From Alligator mississippiensis (lineage: Eukaryota > Chordata > Crocodylia > Alligatoridae): a stretch of DNA of 64,000 nucleotides. The stretch spans positions 251,266,251-251,330,250 of the forward strand of contig NC_081826.1 in assembly GCF_030867095.1 (NCBI RefSeq), in the 5' to 3' direction. Below the pieces are notes generated by a model that was given only the letters and a program-made list of their open reading frames with translations, was not told the DNA's origin and searched no databases. Both the position numbers and the translations under genes were made by a program. Shown one piece after another: positions 11,001-21,994 of the stretch (positions within the stretch are counted from its first letter, which is position 1; each line of letters opens with the position of its first letter).

Positions 11001-14000
11001 CAAACACCAGGTACCATCACTATATTTTGGCCAAATATGTTTTTTCCCTCTAATCTCTTTCTCTCTGATTACAAGCGTATTGCAAAAGCAATGCTTACAT
11101 GCTGGACCAGCTGCATGCATGCTAAGTTCTGGAACAGGCAGCAGAGCTAATTAACCTACACAGAACCTGTAATGTTATCTATATACTGTTTGTGGTTTGA
11201 GAGTTAGAATGGCATTTCTCAATACAGTGCTGCCCTGCTCCACATTAACATAGTCTTTGCTTTTATGATGGGTGAAAGTTTTAAATATGTGAATGGCATA
11301 AACCTACTCTGAGATTCAGCATAATTTCTAACAGTGTTGACAACAACTCAGCACTTGTGGTGAAACTTAGGCTTCTCTCTAATTCTTAATTTCGCATGCT
11401 CCCCTAGATTTTGAGCAGAGAAACTAATTGGATTGCAAATGGGAATGTTAGTTATGAGGAAAGCTTTTCTGAAGAACTGCATTAAAGCTATGTGTATTCT
11501 TTGTAATCCCCCGTCTTCCTCCCTGCCCCCCCCCCCCAAAAAAAAATGTTTGTGCATTAAATGTTTTCTATCATCTTTTTGGGCTCCAGATTCTCAGCAG
11601 TTGAAAGGTTTACAAAGCTCCCATCATTGCATCCATGGATACAACTCTTTATGCCTATGGAAAATGGCCATTGTAGGACATTTTCCAGATGTGTTGTTAA
11701 GGAATTTTAATTGTTATAGACTGGATAGATAGAACATAGAATAATCAAGAAAAGTAAACCAGTTTCATTATTTACCTTTCAGAATTGCTGTTTAAAAATT
11801 TGGACAAATTCATCTGCTTGAAAGAATTGTCGGTGTATGCACAGAATGATCAAGATGTGTTTGATATTGTGCCTAGTGGCTTCAGAAATCTCCATTGCAT
11901 GGAGAGATTGTTGATCAATAATGTGCGCTTTCGAAATGGTTCTTCCAGGCTGGGTGAGTGCACCTTTAAACCTTTTTGACAATCATTTTGGGTAGAGCGC
12001 TCCTGCAGAAAAATAATTGTTTTAAATTTTTCTCTAGGGATAACACTGCACCCTTCCTTCAGTTGTCAGGAGAATCGCACTCTTCTCCTTTGTTACTATC
12101 TACCATTTTTTAGCTTGGGCTTGTCATTCCAACAAATTAAAAACCTTCTGAGCCTTTCATTGTTATGTCTTAATTGATCAGGAGGAGGAATTGGCACAGA
12201 GCAGGGATAAGCAATTATTTGGGCCAGAGGGCCACTTGGAGGGAATATTGTTGAGCTGTCCTGGGCTGGATCAGCACCCCTCCTCTGCAACAGTTCACCA
12301 AATTCCCTACGTGGCCCAAATAATTGCCCAACCCTGGGTTAAGAGAACCTAACCTTTGTTCCCTGCTTCTCCCTGCACCACCTCCCCTGGCATGCAGCCA
12401 GGCTGGACCAGTGCTGCACTGTTCCTGCACACCGCCTTGGGCCACATGGGTTCAGCTGGAGAGGCTCTTGCCTGACCTGGCTGCATGCCAGGGACTTGGG
12501 GTTGGGCAGGAGCTGCTCTAGCTACACCCACGTTGCACAGCCCGAAGCAGCACACAGGAACGGAGCACGGCATCATGTTAGTGGTGCCCATGCCCCTACC
12601 ATGCTACAGCCCAGCAGAGCCCAGATAACCTGCAGCTCCTGGCTCTCTCCCCCTCCCTCCCCCGCCAGCGGGAAGAATCTTACCTGAGTTTTGACTTGCC
12701 AGGGACTGGGCTGTCTGGTCTGTGGAGGGTCACTGGGTTGCAGCTGTGCTCAGGCAGCCTTGCTGGGCAGGAGCTCAGTGCCCACTGCCTTGGAGCATAT
12801 GAAGGGAGCTAGGGGGTAGGGGGTGGCTGCTGCTGCTGCTGCAGCTACAGCTCAGGGAAGGGAGAAGGGCAAGAGCTACTGAAAGCCAGGGTAGCTGCAG
12901 GCCACATACAATTCTCCTTCAGAGGAGCAGCCATGGGCTAGATAGAAACATTTGGCAGGCCAGATCCAGCCCATGGGCTGTATTGTGTCCACCCCTGGCC
13001 TAGAAGAACTGGAGGCATTTATTTAAAAGCCTTCTATGGCACTCTGATTCTGCTAAACCCTGGGGGAAAAAAAGGCAAAATTGGGAACTGAATTCATATC
13101 ACCTACATAACCACTATAATAAGCAAGTGAACTAGTCATTGCTTTCATGCCTAATTCTGTACCCACTGACATTGGTTGGGGTTTCTTTCGAAGAGTTGTA
13201 TGTTAGAAAAATACACATTTTAGCTACTTATAACTTAATTAAAATAGAAGATTATCATTTAAATCTGGCAACATAAAGCTGTGTTATGATTAGGATACCT
13301 CCAGATTATTAACTGATTCTTGGTGTTGCTACTCTGGTGGCAGTTGTAACACATATATGAAATTCTAGGTCTCTGTCACCCCTAGGAAATCTAAATATGT
13401 GACACAGATACAGAATTAGGGATGCAGCAAAGAGGGAGAAGCTAGAAAAATATTGAATCCTCTGTTAAGTGACTCAAGGGATTAGCAAAAGGATTTGTTT
13501 AATAGGAAGTGATTTGTCTAATGATATTGGAAGAGAATTGTAATCTGCATATGTGAGGATATACTGTGGCCTGCTAGTAAACTATTTCTTAACAGGAGAA
13601 GGCAAAACAAGTTTTAGTGGTTAACATTTAGATAATAAGTTAGGCAGGCTGAAATGTACAAATACAGTGTGGATTTTTAACAGTGGAAATTAAAGAATCA
13701 TTGGAAGAACTCAGGGATGTAATGAAATTTTGCATGATGAAATTTTAGCTTAACTCTTTTCTGAAATATGTGCTGTAACCCATAAAATGTTTTGGGATTC
13801 ATTCTTTAGACTAGTTCAACAGGAAGAGGAGACCTAAGCCCACAAATAATAAAAAGAGGGTGACCTGGATAAAGGCCTAGGACTGGGTGAAAATACTGGA
13901 AATCTGAGCAAGGTTGTAAGAGGGAAGCTAGCAGGACAGTTGGCTAGTCATCTAAACTGCCTAAATATTAATGAAAGGAGTATAAGTACCAATTTGAGGT

Positions 14001-17000
14001 CTTAGTATATACACAAAAATATAAACTGTACTGAAACAGTTCATGATTTTGAAGAAAGGAGATCCAACGGAATAAAATAATTGGAGTTCAGAAGGGCAAA
14101 CTTTTACAAATTGGTGGGAGGCAAATCTAAGGGAACAAAACCTTTGCTGAGTTGGTTGTTCCTTAGAGGCATCTAAGAGCACACTATCCTATTGAAAAGA
14201 AAGAATTGAAAGTATAGCAAGAGACATGGTTAGCTAAAACATGAAACCTAAAATGGGAATGTTACAAAAAGTGGAAACTTGGCTACGTGACTAAATATGA
14301 ATCTAGGAGTATAGTATAGGTGGACTTTATCAGAAAGGTCAAGGCATAAATTGTGACAGTGCTTGCAAAGAATGTGAAAGGAAACAAAAGAGCTTGCCAT
14401 ATCAATACATTAGAGATGAGAAGGAGACCAAGGAGTAGGGACTTACCTAAATTGTGGTTTCATGGATTTTGTGGAAACTGCGAAATCCAAGGTTGCTGGC
14501 AAAATCTTTGAAAAAAAGAACTTAATACAAATAAGTTTTTATTAAGTCTTCCCCTCCCTGGTGGGTTTTGCAGCCCACTGGGGAGGGGACGGCGCTGGCT
14601 GGTGGAGTGGCATGAAGGGGGCAGTCCCTCCTCCCTCTTTCCTCCCCAACCAGGGGCTGTCCACCAGTCGGTGCTGAGAAGCAGGGCTGGATGAAGGGCA
14701 GCCAGCAGTCAAGATGGCAGCTGTCCCCTTGTCATCATCATCCCCTGCACCCCCTCACCCCCAGGCCTCTCTGCCAGTCAGTGCCAAGGGGTGGGGCCAC
14801 CACAAAATGTCCGTGAAATGGGCAGTTCATGCTAGGACAAAGCTGTGAAAATGGCTTTGTCTCACTGCTACTTAAGTAGGTCCGTACTAATGAGCATGTA
14901 GGTCCCTTGCTGAATGTGGATCACATAAAGAAGTTGTGGTGAAGGTTGACATGTTTAATGCTGTTTTACCTCATAAAAATGGTAAATTGTCAGATGACTA
15001 GTACAATTAGTCTAGTCAGATACTTTCAACTACTTATAGTCTTGTGTTCCTCTATTATGGGTTGAGTTAAACACTGTTGAAACTAATGGCTAAACCTCTC
15101 CTTAATTTAGGGCAAATATAATGTGTTTTTTTTCCTGAGAGGAGTGCAGTGCAAGAAGTCAGGGTTTTTGTTCCTTTCACCTATGGGTCCTCAAAGGAGA
15201 TGACGTTTTGCGGGAGCAGGGGAGGTTCCTGAAATGCTATCATTCTGTGCATTCACTTTAAGTCCTTGCTAATTATCTTTCCTCCATGTCTTTTGAAATA
15301 AATTTACAAGTAGGGCTAATAAAGGCTTAGGCTTATTGATCCTGTATCTTCATCTATTTATTGTAAAATGTTTTTTGTTTTAACAGTTGAGTTTATTCAG
15401 GGCTTTCAGAATCTGTCCATTTTTCATCTGAACCATTTGGACTACTTTGACTGTAAACCTCTTCTGGCTGCAATTTCGTCTTGCAGGAATCTAACAGAAA
15501 TCAGGTTAACTGGATCATTTTTCAGAGATCAAGACATATCTTTTTTTGGTAGGAAAAGTCACTTAACATAGTAAATAAGTTGCATAGCGTGACTAATTCC
15601 CTCTTCTGAAACTCAGTGGGTGCATCTACAGGTGCCATTAAGGTGACATGATAAACTGTGGTGCATTTTGAGCCAGAGTTTAACATGTCTTAATGGCACC
15701 TGTAGATGCTCAAACTGCTGTGGTCCAGGGCATGTGTGCAGACATGGTGCCTGGGGCTGTAGCAGTTTGACCCAGAACAGAGCAGCCCCGGACTGGCAGG
15801 GGACCTGGGTGGTCAGCCCCAGGCTCTGGGAGGTGGCATTGGGGCTGGCTGGGGCATAAGTGCTCAAGCATGTAGAGCTCTGGCTAGGTGACAGGGAGGG
15901 GTCTGGTCCCCTGCTGCCTGGGCTGACTGGGTGCAATGTGTGCCCAGGTCCGTGTTTACATATGCATTTAGGCACTGTTATTTTTGCCTGACAGTACTAT
16001 CTTATGGTGGCAAAAATTAGTTTGCTGTGGTCTAATAGCATCACATGTATAGACTGTGACACTTTACACTGCAGTAAATTAGTCTGCTGCGCAGTTAAGT
16101 GAATGTGTAGATGCCCAGTAACTAGGAGAAACTGACTGTATGAAGATAGAGCTTCAGTAGGGAGCTTTGATACAATATAATGCAAATCTCACCATTTTGG
16201 CATTACTATACACAGTTTTATAATACAGAATTGGGAAACTAAAGCAAAATGAGGAATTAGGCACTCTGGTCTGACTTTGAAAATCAGTCTTAAAACTAGG
16301 CACCTACATCCGTGTTAAGGAAACTAATGAGTGCCTTCATTGTCAGCATCTGTAGCATCAAGAGAAGCTGCAGTTTTTTTTGAAAATCAAGTCACTTTTA
16401 CCTAGGTGCCTGAACATGGGATTGTATACCCATGTTGGAAAATGTTTGTATATTTCATTGCTGGCAACCCTTCCAAGGAGCATATTGGAAAGGACAAAGG
16501 GACTCATAAGCATGCTTGTTAAGAAATATCTAGGTTTGTTTTATGACAATGCAACATCATGTCTCCTCAACACACAACTGGTGAGCATCTTCCCTCTAAT
16601 GTTGCACTCAATAAACTCTTCTTCCTATGTGCAAACATAGCTGTGTAATTTTTATGCTTTCAAGCCTCATGGTAGCATTCCTTGTCTAAGCATCACAAGG
16701 CAAATAGCTAAATTTTACATTTAGGGTCATTTCTGAACCGCACATGGTATAATCTTGAGAAAACATGTTTATATTCATAAATAAGAGGATTATGGAGGAT
16801 TATATTTGATACCTCGGGCCTTTGCTGACAGGACAAGAATTACAGGGACACATCATAATAGATAGCATTTAATAAAAGCATAAGCTTCCTTTCAAAGGTG
16901 CAAAGGCCTAATCATCCATGGGTTTGAAGATAAATGAATTCTTCTTTTAATAAATGTAACTTGAGTATCAAAATGTACATTTTCATTTATATTTTTTGTA

Positions 17001-20000
17001 GCTGCTGCTCTGCCAAATTTTCTCTTACTCAAAGTGTTGGATCTTGATAAGCAATGGTTTGTTGATGAAAAAGCTTCTGAAGCCTTTGGTATGACTTATA
17101 TTTTCATTCTTTATGTAGACATATGCCTGTGTCTTTGTTATACCAGAATAATGTAATCTCATGTGGAAGATACATTTATAGGAGTCTATAACACACTGCT
17201 GGAGGAAAAATCTAAGCAGTTTTAAAGATTAGAACTGAAATAAAAGTTTCCCTCACTTTATGGTGTACATGCGTTCCTGGAAAACTGCACATAACTTGAA
17301 TTTGCATAAAGGGAACCAACCCACTTTATAATGTAACAGATAGGGATACATTCCAAGACTTTGACTGTACTGACCCCCAGACCCATTTCTACCACTTTTA
17401 CAAGACAATTTTGGTATTCACCAACAGCAGACAGTACACACAAGCACAGGGTGTTGGTGAATGTTACCATAATGGGGATGGCAACTACAGAAACACGTGT
17501 CACAGACTACGAGCGAGGAGCACAGATCCACATGGGAGACTATATTTTGGTGCACATCATTCCCACAGTGCACCGCACAAAGCAGCTGAGTGCAGGCTTC
17601 CACTACATCGATTGCATAAGAGTGAATTTACCTTGCATATAACAAATTTTTGATATACAAAAGGTCATTGCATAAGAGTGAATTTGCACATACAAAACCT
17701 GCATAAAATGAAGGAAACCTGTACCTAGGAGTCCTTGGAACCAAAGCTCAGCTGAGTTTTTATTCAGAGTCCTGAGACAGCTGAATTATGGCAGTGGTTT
17801 TGATCTGTGTAGATGGGTGTGTTCAGCACCTTTTGAGAATCACAAATTGTTTGTAAATGTTTAATGGTATCTTGCAAAGTGGGTTTTTCGTTTTTTGTGA
17901 GTGTGTATGTTTTGTTTTTTGTTTTTACTATTCTTTTGATGTTTAAAGGAGGCCTGGAAGATTTATCTCCACAAAAAAGGGAGAAGAGGGTAAATGTGCA
18001 TTTATCTGAAAAGATGTTCAGGGACAGAGAATTAATGAAATTCTGAGAAAATAAAAGGCAAAAGAATAAAAATTGATTGACTGAAATGGAGGGTGACTTT
18101 TAGTCAGACAGATGTTACCTTTTATTTTTTACCCGTGCTTAAGTTCAACTCCTGCTTAACATTTGAAAGAAATGAAGTCTCAGTTAAAGTTTCAGAGGCT
18201 TTAAGAGCTCATGGTATACATTTCTACATTCCCCATCAAGTCTGCAAGAGCAGGATTTCCCTCCTACAAACCTTGGGAGAACTGTAGGGAGTAGAGATTG
18301 GGTGACAGCAGGGTTTTCAAGAGGGTAATCATGGATTTGGGAATGGTTTACATATAGCTTCCTTTTCAGTGGCACCCTAGGTCTGCAGGAGAAACAGCCC
18401 CTTCCTTTACCTCCCCAAAAACCACAGGGGATGCCCTTGGAGGTGTATCTTCTACTGGGTAGAAATTTTGCTGAAAACTATCCATACCCTAATTACCTGC
18501 TGTATATACTTTACTTTGAAATTTTCTAAAGAGTCTGGCCATTATCACCAACAGGTGTTAACAAGTGTCCTTAGAAATCTGTAGTCTGATCCATATGCCT
18601 GTCTTCATATGAGAGCACAATGGGAATATTTTTTTTTCACTCCTTCTGCAGCATCTGCGTTAGGGTGTCTTGTAAACCTGGAAGAGCTCAACCTTCCTCT
18701 TGGGAATGGAATAAGGCATGCAGCCAAGCTGATTGTTCAGCAGTGTCCATATCTGCCACATCTCAGAATCTTTTCATTTGTTCACTCTTTGAATGATGAG
18801 AGCCTAATGGAAATAGGTGAGTAGTGTTTTTTGTTGTTTTTTTTAATCAGAAGTGCTAATTCTGTGAAATAGCCATTCCCAGCAGGGAAAATGTTTCTTC
18901 AGGAGAAATTATTCTTCCACTTACCCATTTAGCCACTTTTAAACAATTGTAAGTTGTTTGCTGCTTATGTTTTAACCAGCTTTTTAAAAGATGCTACTTC
19001 TGCTTTGGGCTCTGTGAGAAGGCTCTTTGCTTCTCTTCACCCCACCCACACAGAATCATGGTGCTGAAATTCTAGGTCTAGGCACAGGATTTCAGCTCCT
19101 GCCTATATTGGCCTTCTCTTTGAATTGCCCTCCTTCCTCGCTATATCAAGTTCAAGTGTCTTGTCCTCACCTGTAAGGCCTCCCTAGCCAGTCATTCCCA
19201 GAAACATATGTCATGCTGCTTGCAGGCAGGAAATACCTTTGTCAATCGATGCAGGAATTCTCCTCCCTCTGCTCTCTTAAATGTCTTCTCAAGGCCCATT
19301 TCTTGCATGATATTTATAAGACATTAGCCAAATAATTTAATTGCTCACAGGGGAATAATAATAATGATGATTATTTAAAAACAAGGAAACAACCCCTTCC
19401 TTTAGGCTGTGGTTCCATCCTTGGTTTCTAGACACCCAGTTTTGTAGTAGTGTATGCCTCAATAGCATCTAAAATGGATGTGGTTTCTAGCTGAGAAGAT
19501 TAGTAGACCAAAAAATGTGTGTCCTGATTTCAAAGATGCCCAACTTACTTATCTTTGATTTGTCAGTTGACTCATTGCATTTGCTTATGTGACGGGCTAG
19601 CTGGTAGTGACTTAGTCCAGGGGTTTTGAAAGGGCAAAAGATGATTGGAGGACTTGGGATTCCCTTTCCTCACCAATCAGGCCCCAGAGACTCACCCTCC
19701 ATGTCCCCTGATTGGCCCCTTGGGTCACCTGGAGGGGGATAAAAGGGGCAGTGCAGCTGACTCAGGGAAGAGACCAGCGAGGGACCACAAGGAAGGAGCT
19801 TCAAGGAGCTGGCAAGAGCAGGGCAGGGGCAGTTGTCCCAGAAGAGCCTGAAGGAGTGGGACCTGCAGGCAGCACTGGGGTCCTCAGCAGCGCGGTGTGC
19901 GGTTGGCAGGAGAGGCTCCCCACTGGGCTCCAGGATCCCCTACGAGAGGCTGTGGCCAGCAGGAGAGGCTCCCCAGCACCAGCAAGATCTGAGCAGTGAC

Positions 20001-21994
20001 CTGAGAGGTTCCCAGCTCTGCTTCCACCTTCTGCAATCAGGGGCCAGGCAGCGCAACGTGAGGCCGGGGCTCCAGGAAGGTCAAGACCCCTAGCAGCTTG
20101 AAGTAGCACCAGCACTGGTGGCTGTGTGGCAGAGTTTCTGCCTACCACGTGGGAGATCTGAGTTTAAGTCCTAGCTTTAGTGACTTGGGGTGAGTGAGCT
20201 AACAAGGAGAAATTCCTTTTGCAGTGGAAAGGGGCCATTGTGTTTTCCCCCTTTCTCCCCCTCCAGGTACCTAGGCCCTATATTCCTTGTAATTTGACAT
20301 TTTGTATTTTGTGCCTTTTGTATTTCCAGTAATACCAACCAGTATTGTTTGTTCTGTTGTTTGTGTTTTACATTTTGGTTAACCCTGTCTTTTGTCAACT
20401 GGATGAATATGTCTATGATTGTAAGTGTCTAACCTTTGTTGAATCCTGCCCCTTCAGGGCATTGTAGTGCCCCCTATACCCCCCTAGTTTATACTGGTTA
20501 CGTTCCCAGTATTGTTCCCTCATTAAAAGGTATATGGTTAAGTCCCCAGTGGTGGTCTGGCTCTGCTCTATAGGGGGAGGAGAGTCCCTACACCTCCCAC
20601 AGTGCTTGTGCACCTGCTTTGATCTCTTCAATTGGAGAGGGGGTACCTCTTGGAGTACCTCCCGGGTTACACTTAGAAAGGCAGCAGTGATGTGGGCCTC
20701 GCTTTACACAGCCAAATATCAATTAATTACCATATTTATTTGCATGCCACATGCACTTTTCCCCCAAAATCAGCTCTCCAACATTGGAGTGTATAATTTT
20801 GCTGAAAAAGAAGGCTGGAGTGGCTGCCAAGATGAGTGCTACTTCTGTCTAGGACTGTAAAGAGCAGGGGTAGAGTCCAGTGTTAATCTTCTCAGCCACT
20901 GCTGAGGGAGTAGCTTGTGCTTGAGGCAGCAACTGAGCTGACTACTGGCTAGTACTATCTTGATGAGGCTTGCTGTGTGGAAGTAACCTCCTTATTATTG
21001 ATAGGAATATATAACTATATATATAGATAGATATATATAACTATTTACAGTAAAGAAGTAACAGTCTTGCTATTGGGGTCACAAGGACCTAGTGCAGGGG
21101 TGGGCAAAATGTAGCCTGCGGGCCAGATGCAGCCCACCAGGCCATTCTGTCTGGCTTGCAGGACCCCTAAAACATTTAGAAAATTAATATATATCTGCTT
21201 GTGGCTGCCTGTAATGCAGCCCTCAATGGCTTGCCAAAAGTCAGTAAGCGGCCCTCCGCCCGATATAATTGCCCACCCCTGGCTAGTGTTTAGCCTTGTT
21301 TGCTGTTCTACCACACCAGGAAGTTCCTGCTACCTCACCCAGACTGGCTCCTGGGATGCCATACTTCCTGGACACTTTGTATTTCTAGGAGGACTTATTC
21401 TGTCACGCAGTTGGCCATGATACTGAAAAAATCTCACTCGTGCTCTCTCTTCTGCTTTCCAAAAACAAAGTGTGTGTTTTATTTTGGGGTGAGTGGTATA
21501 TGAGAAGATATGGTAATATAATGTCACATGTAAGGCTAGAACATATTCACTCTTTTTTAAAAAAGAATGGTTAATGTTTTGTACTGACTGTATCTTTTTA
21601 TTATTCACTTATTTATTTTATTTTTGCAGCAAAGGTAGCAAGTAGTGGAGGTTTCCAAAAGCTTGAAAATCTCTCACTGTCATCAAATCACAATGTTACA
21701 GAGGCTGGTTGGACAAACTTCTTCCAAATGCTTTCCAATATGCCCAGCTTAAAGGAACTGAATATCAACCGCATGTATACACATCAAATCAAATCACAAG
21801 CATCAACAGTGACATCATTTGTTCAGTGTGTGTCTAGGCTGCCCAGCCTTGTGACTGTCCAGATGTGGGGCTGGCTGCTTGATGAAGAAGACTTTAAAAT
21901 GTTTAATACCATGAAAGAACAGCATCCCCAGTCCAAGAGTTTAAAATTATGTTGGCAATGGAGCTTACCATTCTCACCAATTTTACAAGAATGA
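4947..21994 (+). CDS. NAIP: NAIP-A, 3' portion of a NAIP/BIRC1 paralog (9 exons, 5' end outside window)
   Basis: NAIP proteins are cytosolic receptors (BIR repeats, NACHT ATPase, LRRs) that in mammals bind bacterial flagellin or type III secretion proteins and nucleate NLRC4 inflammasomes. Exons join 4947-5046, 6123-6198, 6995-7052, 8902-11010, 11783-11953, 15387-15548, 17002-17088, 18652-18816 and 21630-21994. Every junction is AG/GT with matching phase, giving 1096 codons plus a stop without a break. The product starts in the second half of BIR3, continues through a Walker A motif (GEAGSGKT) and a Walker B-like stretch (LFLLDDY), and ends with five LRR exons finishing SPILQE. By comparison with NAIP-B, the BIR1 and BIR2 exons should lie about 13 kb further left. 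No stop or frameshift was seen, so the visible part looks functional. Confidence 0.93.
5636..5948 (+). mobile_element. CR1 LINE 3' end
   Basis: The + strand carries the CR1 ORF2 C-terminus and 3' UTR ([16 protein letters not shown], then WNRLP-like sequence), ending ctatgtttctatg, the CR1 3' octamer-type tail. Lies in the intron between NAIP-A exons 4947-5046 and 6123-6198. Confidence 0.75.
6123..6198 (+). CDS. NAIP: NAIP-A exon: end of BIR3 and linker
   Basis: Acceptor TTTTAG, donor GTAATA, 76 nt. It completes the last zinc-ligand Cys of BIR3 and encodes an acidic linker that starts CKCSAPLNE. It is the homolog of NAIP-B 51655-51730, same length and phase but clearly diverged by eye. Confidence 0.85.
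6995..7052 (+). CDS. NAIP: NAIP-A exon: short linker before NACHT
   Basis: Acceptor GTTCGTAG, donor GTAAGT, 58 nt. It encodes [19 protein letters not shown] and ends phase 1, so that the next exon supplies the AC of an Asp codon. The homolog in NAIP-B (53401-53455) is one codon shorter. The linker has low sequence constraint; it is supported mainly by splice sites, phase and position. Confidence 0.8.
7053..8901 (+). other. NAIP-A intron before the NACHT exon
   Basis: No mobile element recognised. The last 450 bases align to NAIP-B 55200-55961 with visible substitutions and indels (roughly three quarters identical by eye). From 8745 the frame is open into the NACHT exon, as in NAIP-B from 55805. 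Confidence 0.5.
8902..11010 (+). CDS. NAIP: NAIP-A exon: large NACHT and helical-domain exon
   Basis: This 2109-nt exon carries the whole nucleotide-binding and oligomerisation core, as in other NAIP genes. Walker A GEAGSGKT is encoded at 9150-9173 and the Walker B-like LFLLDDY near 9381-9401. Further hallmarks are [20 protein letters not shown] and FQEFLAG (winged-helix and HD2 region), and VESIRPALE just before the LRRs. The exon starts after TATTCACAG at phase 1 and ends CCAG/GTACC at phase 1. Nucleotides 8944-10405 and 10827-10990 are near-identical to NAIP-B, while 10406-10826 is much more diverged. The reading frame stays open upstream into the intron to an ATG at 8745, which I treat as intronic. 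Confidence 0.95.
11783..11953 (+). CDS. NAIP: NAIP-A exon: LRR 1
   Basis: Acceptor CTTTCAG, donor GTGAGT, 171 nt, phase 1 in and out. It encodes leucine-rich repeat sequence ([14 protein letters not shown] ... MERLLINNV) matching the first post-NACHT LRR exon of NAIP. The NAIP-B homolog is 59083-59253, identical in length. Confidence 0.92.
12202..12336. mobile_element. hAT-type miniature element with terminal inverted repeats
   Basis: Ends cagggataagcaattatttg and the near-complement of caattatttgggcc...ccctg. The cagggNNNggcaa end style matches non-autonomous hAT elements. No clear 8-bp duplication, perhaps because another element (to about 13010, ending gtccacccctgg) adjoins it. Confidence 0.6.
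12337..13010. mobile_element. GC-rich DNA-transposon fragment (hAT-like right end)
   Basis: GC-rich sequence unlike the surrounding AT-rich intron, ending ccagcccatgggctg then gtgtccacccctgg. This is the mirror of the caggggtgg...gggcc left ends seen elsewhere in the window. The left end is not separable from 12202-12336. Confidence 0.45.
13700..14435 (+). mobile_element. Ancient L3/CR1-type LINE relic
   Basis: Degenerate + strand coding matches, in broken frames, include [21 protein letters not shown] and VKGNK...YIRDEK-like pieces that recall the ORF2 region before the RT domain of L3/CR1 LINEs. Old and frameshifted; boundaries approximate. Confidence 0.4.
14436..14886. mobile_element. Non-autonomous DNA transposon with GC-rich core
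   Basis: Imperfect terminal inverted repeats tagggacttacctaaat and (complement) tacggacctacttaagt bound a GC-rich core. Flanks ccaaggag (14428-14435) and ctaatgag (14887-14894) agree at 6 of 8 bases, suggesting an old 8-bp duplication (hAT-like). Confidence 0.55.
15387..15548 (+). CDS. NAIP: NAIP-A exon: LRR 2
   Basis: Acceptor TTAACAG, donor GTAGGA, 162 nt, phase 1 in and out. It encodes [16 protein letters not shown] ... [13 protein letters not shown], typical NAIP LRR sequence. The homolog in NAIP-B is 61941-62102, same length. Confidence 0.92.
15617..16117. mobile_element. Probable DNA transposon with internal hairpin
   Basis: The left end tgggtgcatctacagg and right end tgtagatgccca are imperfect inverted repeats. 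A second internal copy of the end (gcatctacaggtgccatta at 15622-15640, inverted at about 15693) makes a hairpin. No target duplication recognised. Confidence 0.4.
17002..17088 (+). CDS. NAIP: NAIP-A exon: LRR 3
   Basis: Acceptor TTTTGTAG, donor GTATGA, 87 nt, phase 1 in and out. It encodes [19 protein letters not shown] and ends KASEAF. The homolog in NAIP-B is 63059-63145, same length. Confidence 0.9.
17245..17719. mobile_element. Probable DNA transposon, family not identified
   Basis: Terminal inverted repeats of about 18 bases: agtttccctcactttatg at left and cataaaatgaaggaaacct at right. The direct repeat gcataagagtgaattt occurs twice inside (near 17614 and 17667). In the intron between LRR 3 and LRR 4. 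Confidence 0.5.
18652..18816 (+). CDS. NAIP: NAIP-A exon: LRR 4
   Basis: Acceptor CTTCTGCAG, donor GTGAGT, 165 nt, phase 1 in and out. It encodes [17 protein letters not shown] ... AKLIVQQC ... [10 protein letters not shown], the penultimate LRR exon of NAIP. The NAIP-B counterpart must lie beyond the right edge. Confidence 0.92.
19080..19330 (+). mobile_element. L2-like LINE relic (C-terminus of ORF2)
   Basis: + strand pieces [16 protein letters not shown] and, after a gap, [14 protein letters not shown]...FL resemble the fingers and C-terminal end of L2/Rex-type LINE ORF2. Old, broken frames. Confidence 0.45.
19588..20671 (+). mobile_element. Solo LTR of an endogenous retrovirus-like element
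   Basis: A 1084-bp segment begins tgtgac and ends gttaca (TG...CA), flanked by the 4-bp direct repeat ctta (19584-19587 and 20672-20675). A TATA-like ggataaaagggg lies about 150 bp inside. No internal viral coding region, primer-binding site or second LTR is present, so it is a solo LTR left by recombination. Orientation + is inferred from the TATA-like motif. It sits in the intron before the NAIP-A last exon. Family not identified. Confidence 0.6.
21002..21050. repeat. TA/GATA simple repeat
   Basis: An AT-rich microsatellite of atatat and gata units. Confidence 0.7.
21095..21281. mobile_element. hAT miniature element, 187 bp, with clean inverted ends
   Basis: Left end caggggtgggcaa and right end ttgcccacccctg are perfect 13-bp inverted repeats. 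ctagtg occurs on both sides (with one base of slippage at right), a likely remnant of the 8-bp duplication. A half copy of the same family is at 33256-33380. Confidence 0.8.
21630..21994 (+). CDS. NAIP: NAIP-A terminal coding exon: LRR 5 and stop
   Basis: Acceptor TTTTTGCAG; 365 nt ending in TGA at 21992-21994. It encodes [27 protein letters not shown] and the C-terminal LPFSPILQE, matching the family's last exon in length and ending. About 650 bases of likely 3' UTR follow. Confidence 0.94.

Noticed and set aside
11519..11545. C-run followed by A-run as a poly(A) or gene-end signal
   Set aside because: Simple low-complexity run inside the intron between the NACHT and LRR exons; no supporting signal.
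17361..17653. 80-93-codon overlapping + strand frames
   Set aside because: They lie inside a DNA transposon with inverted ends and resemble no known protein.
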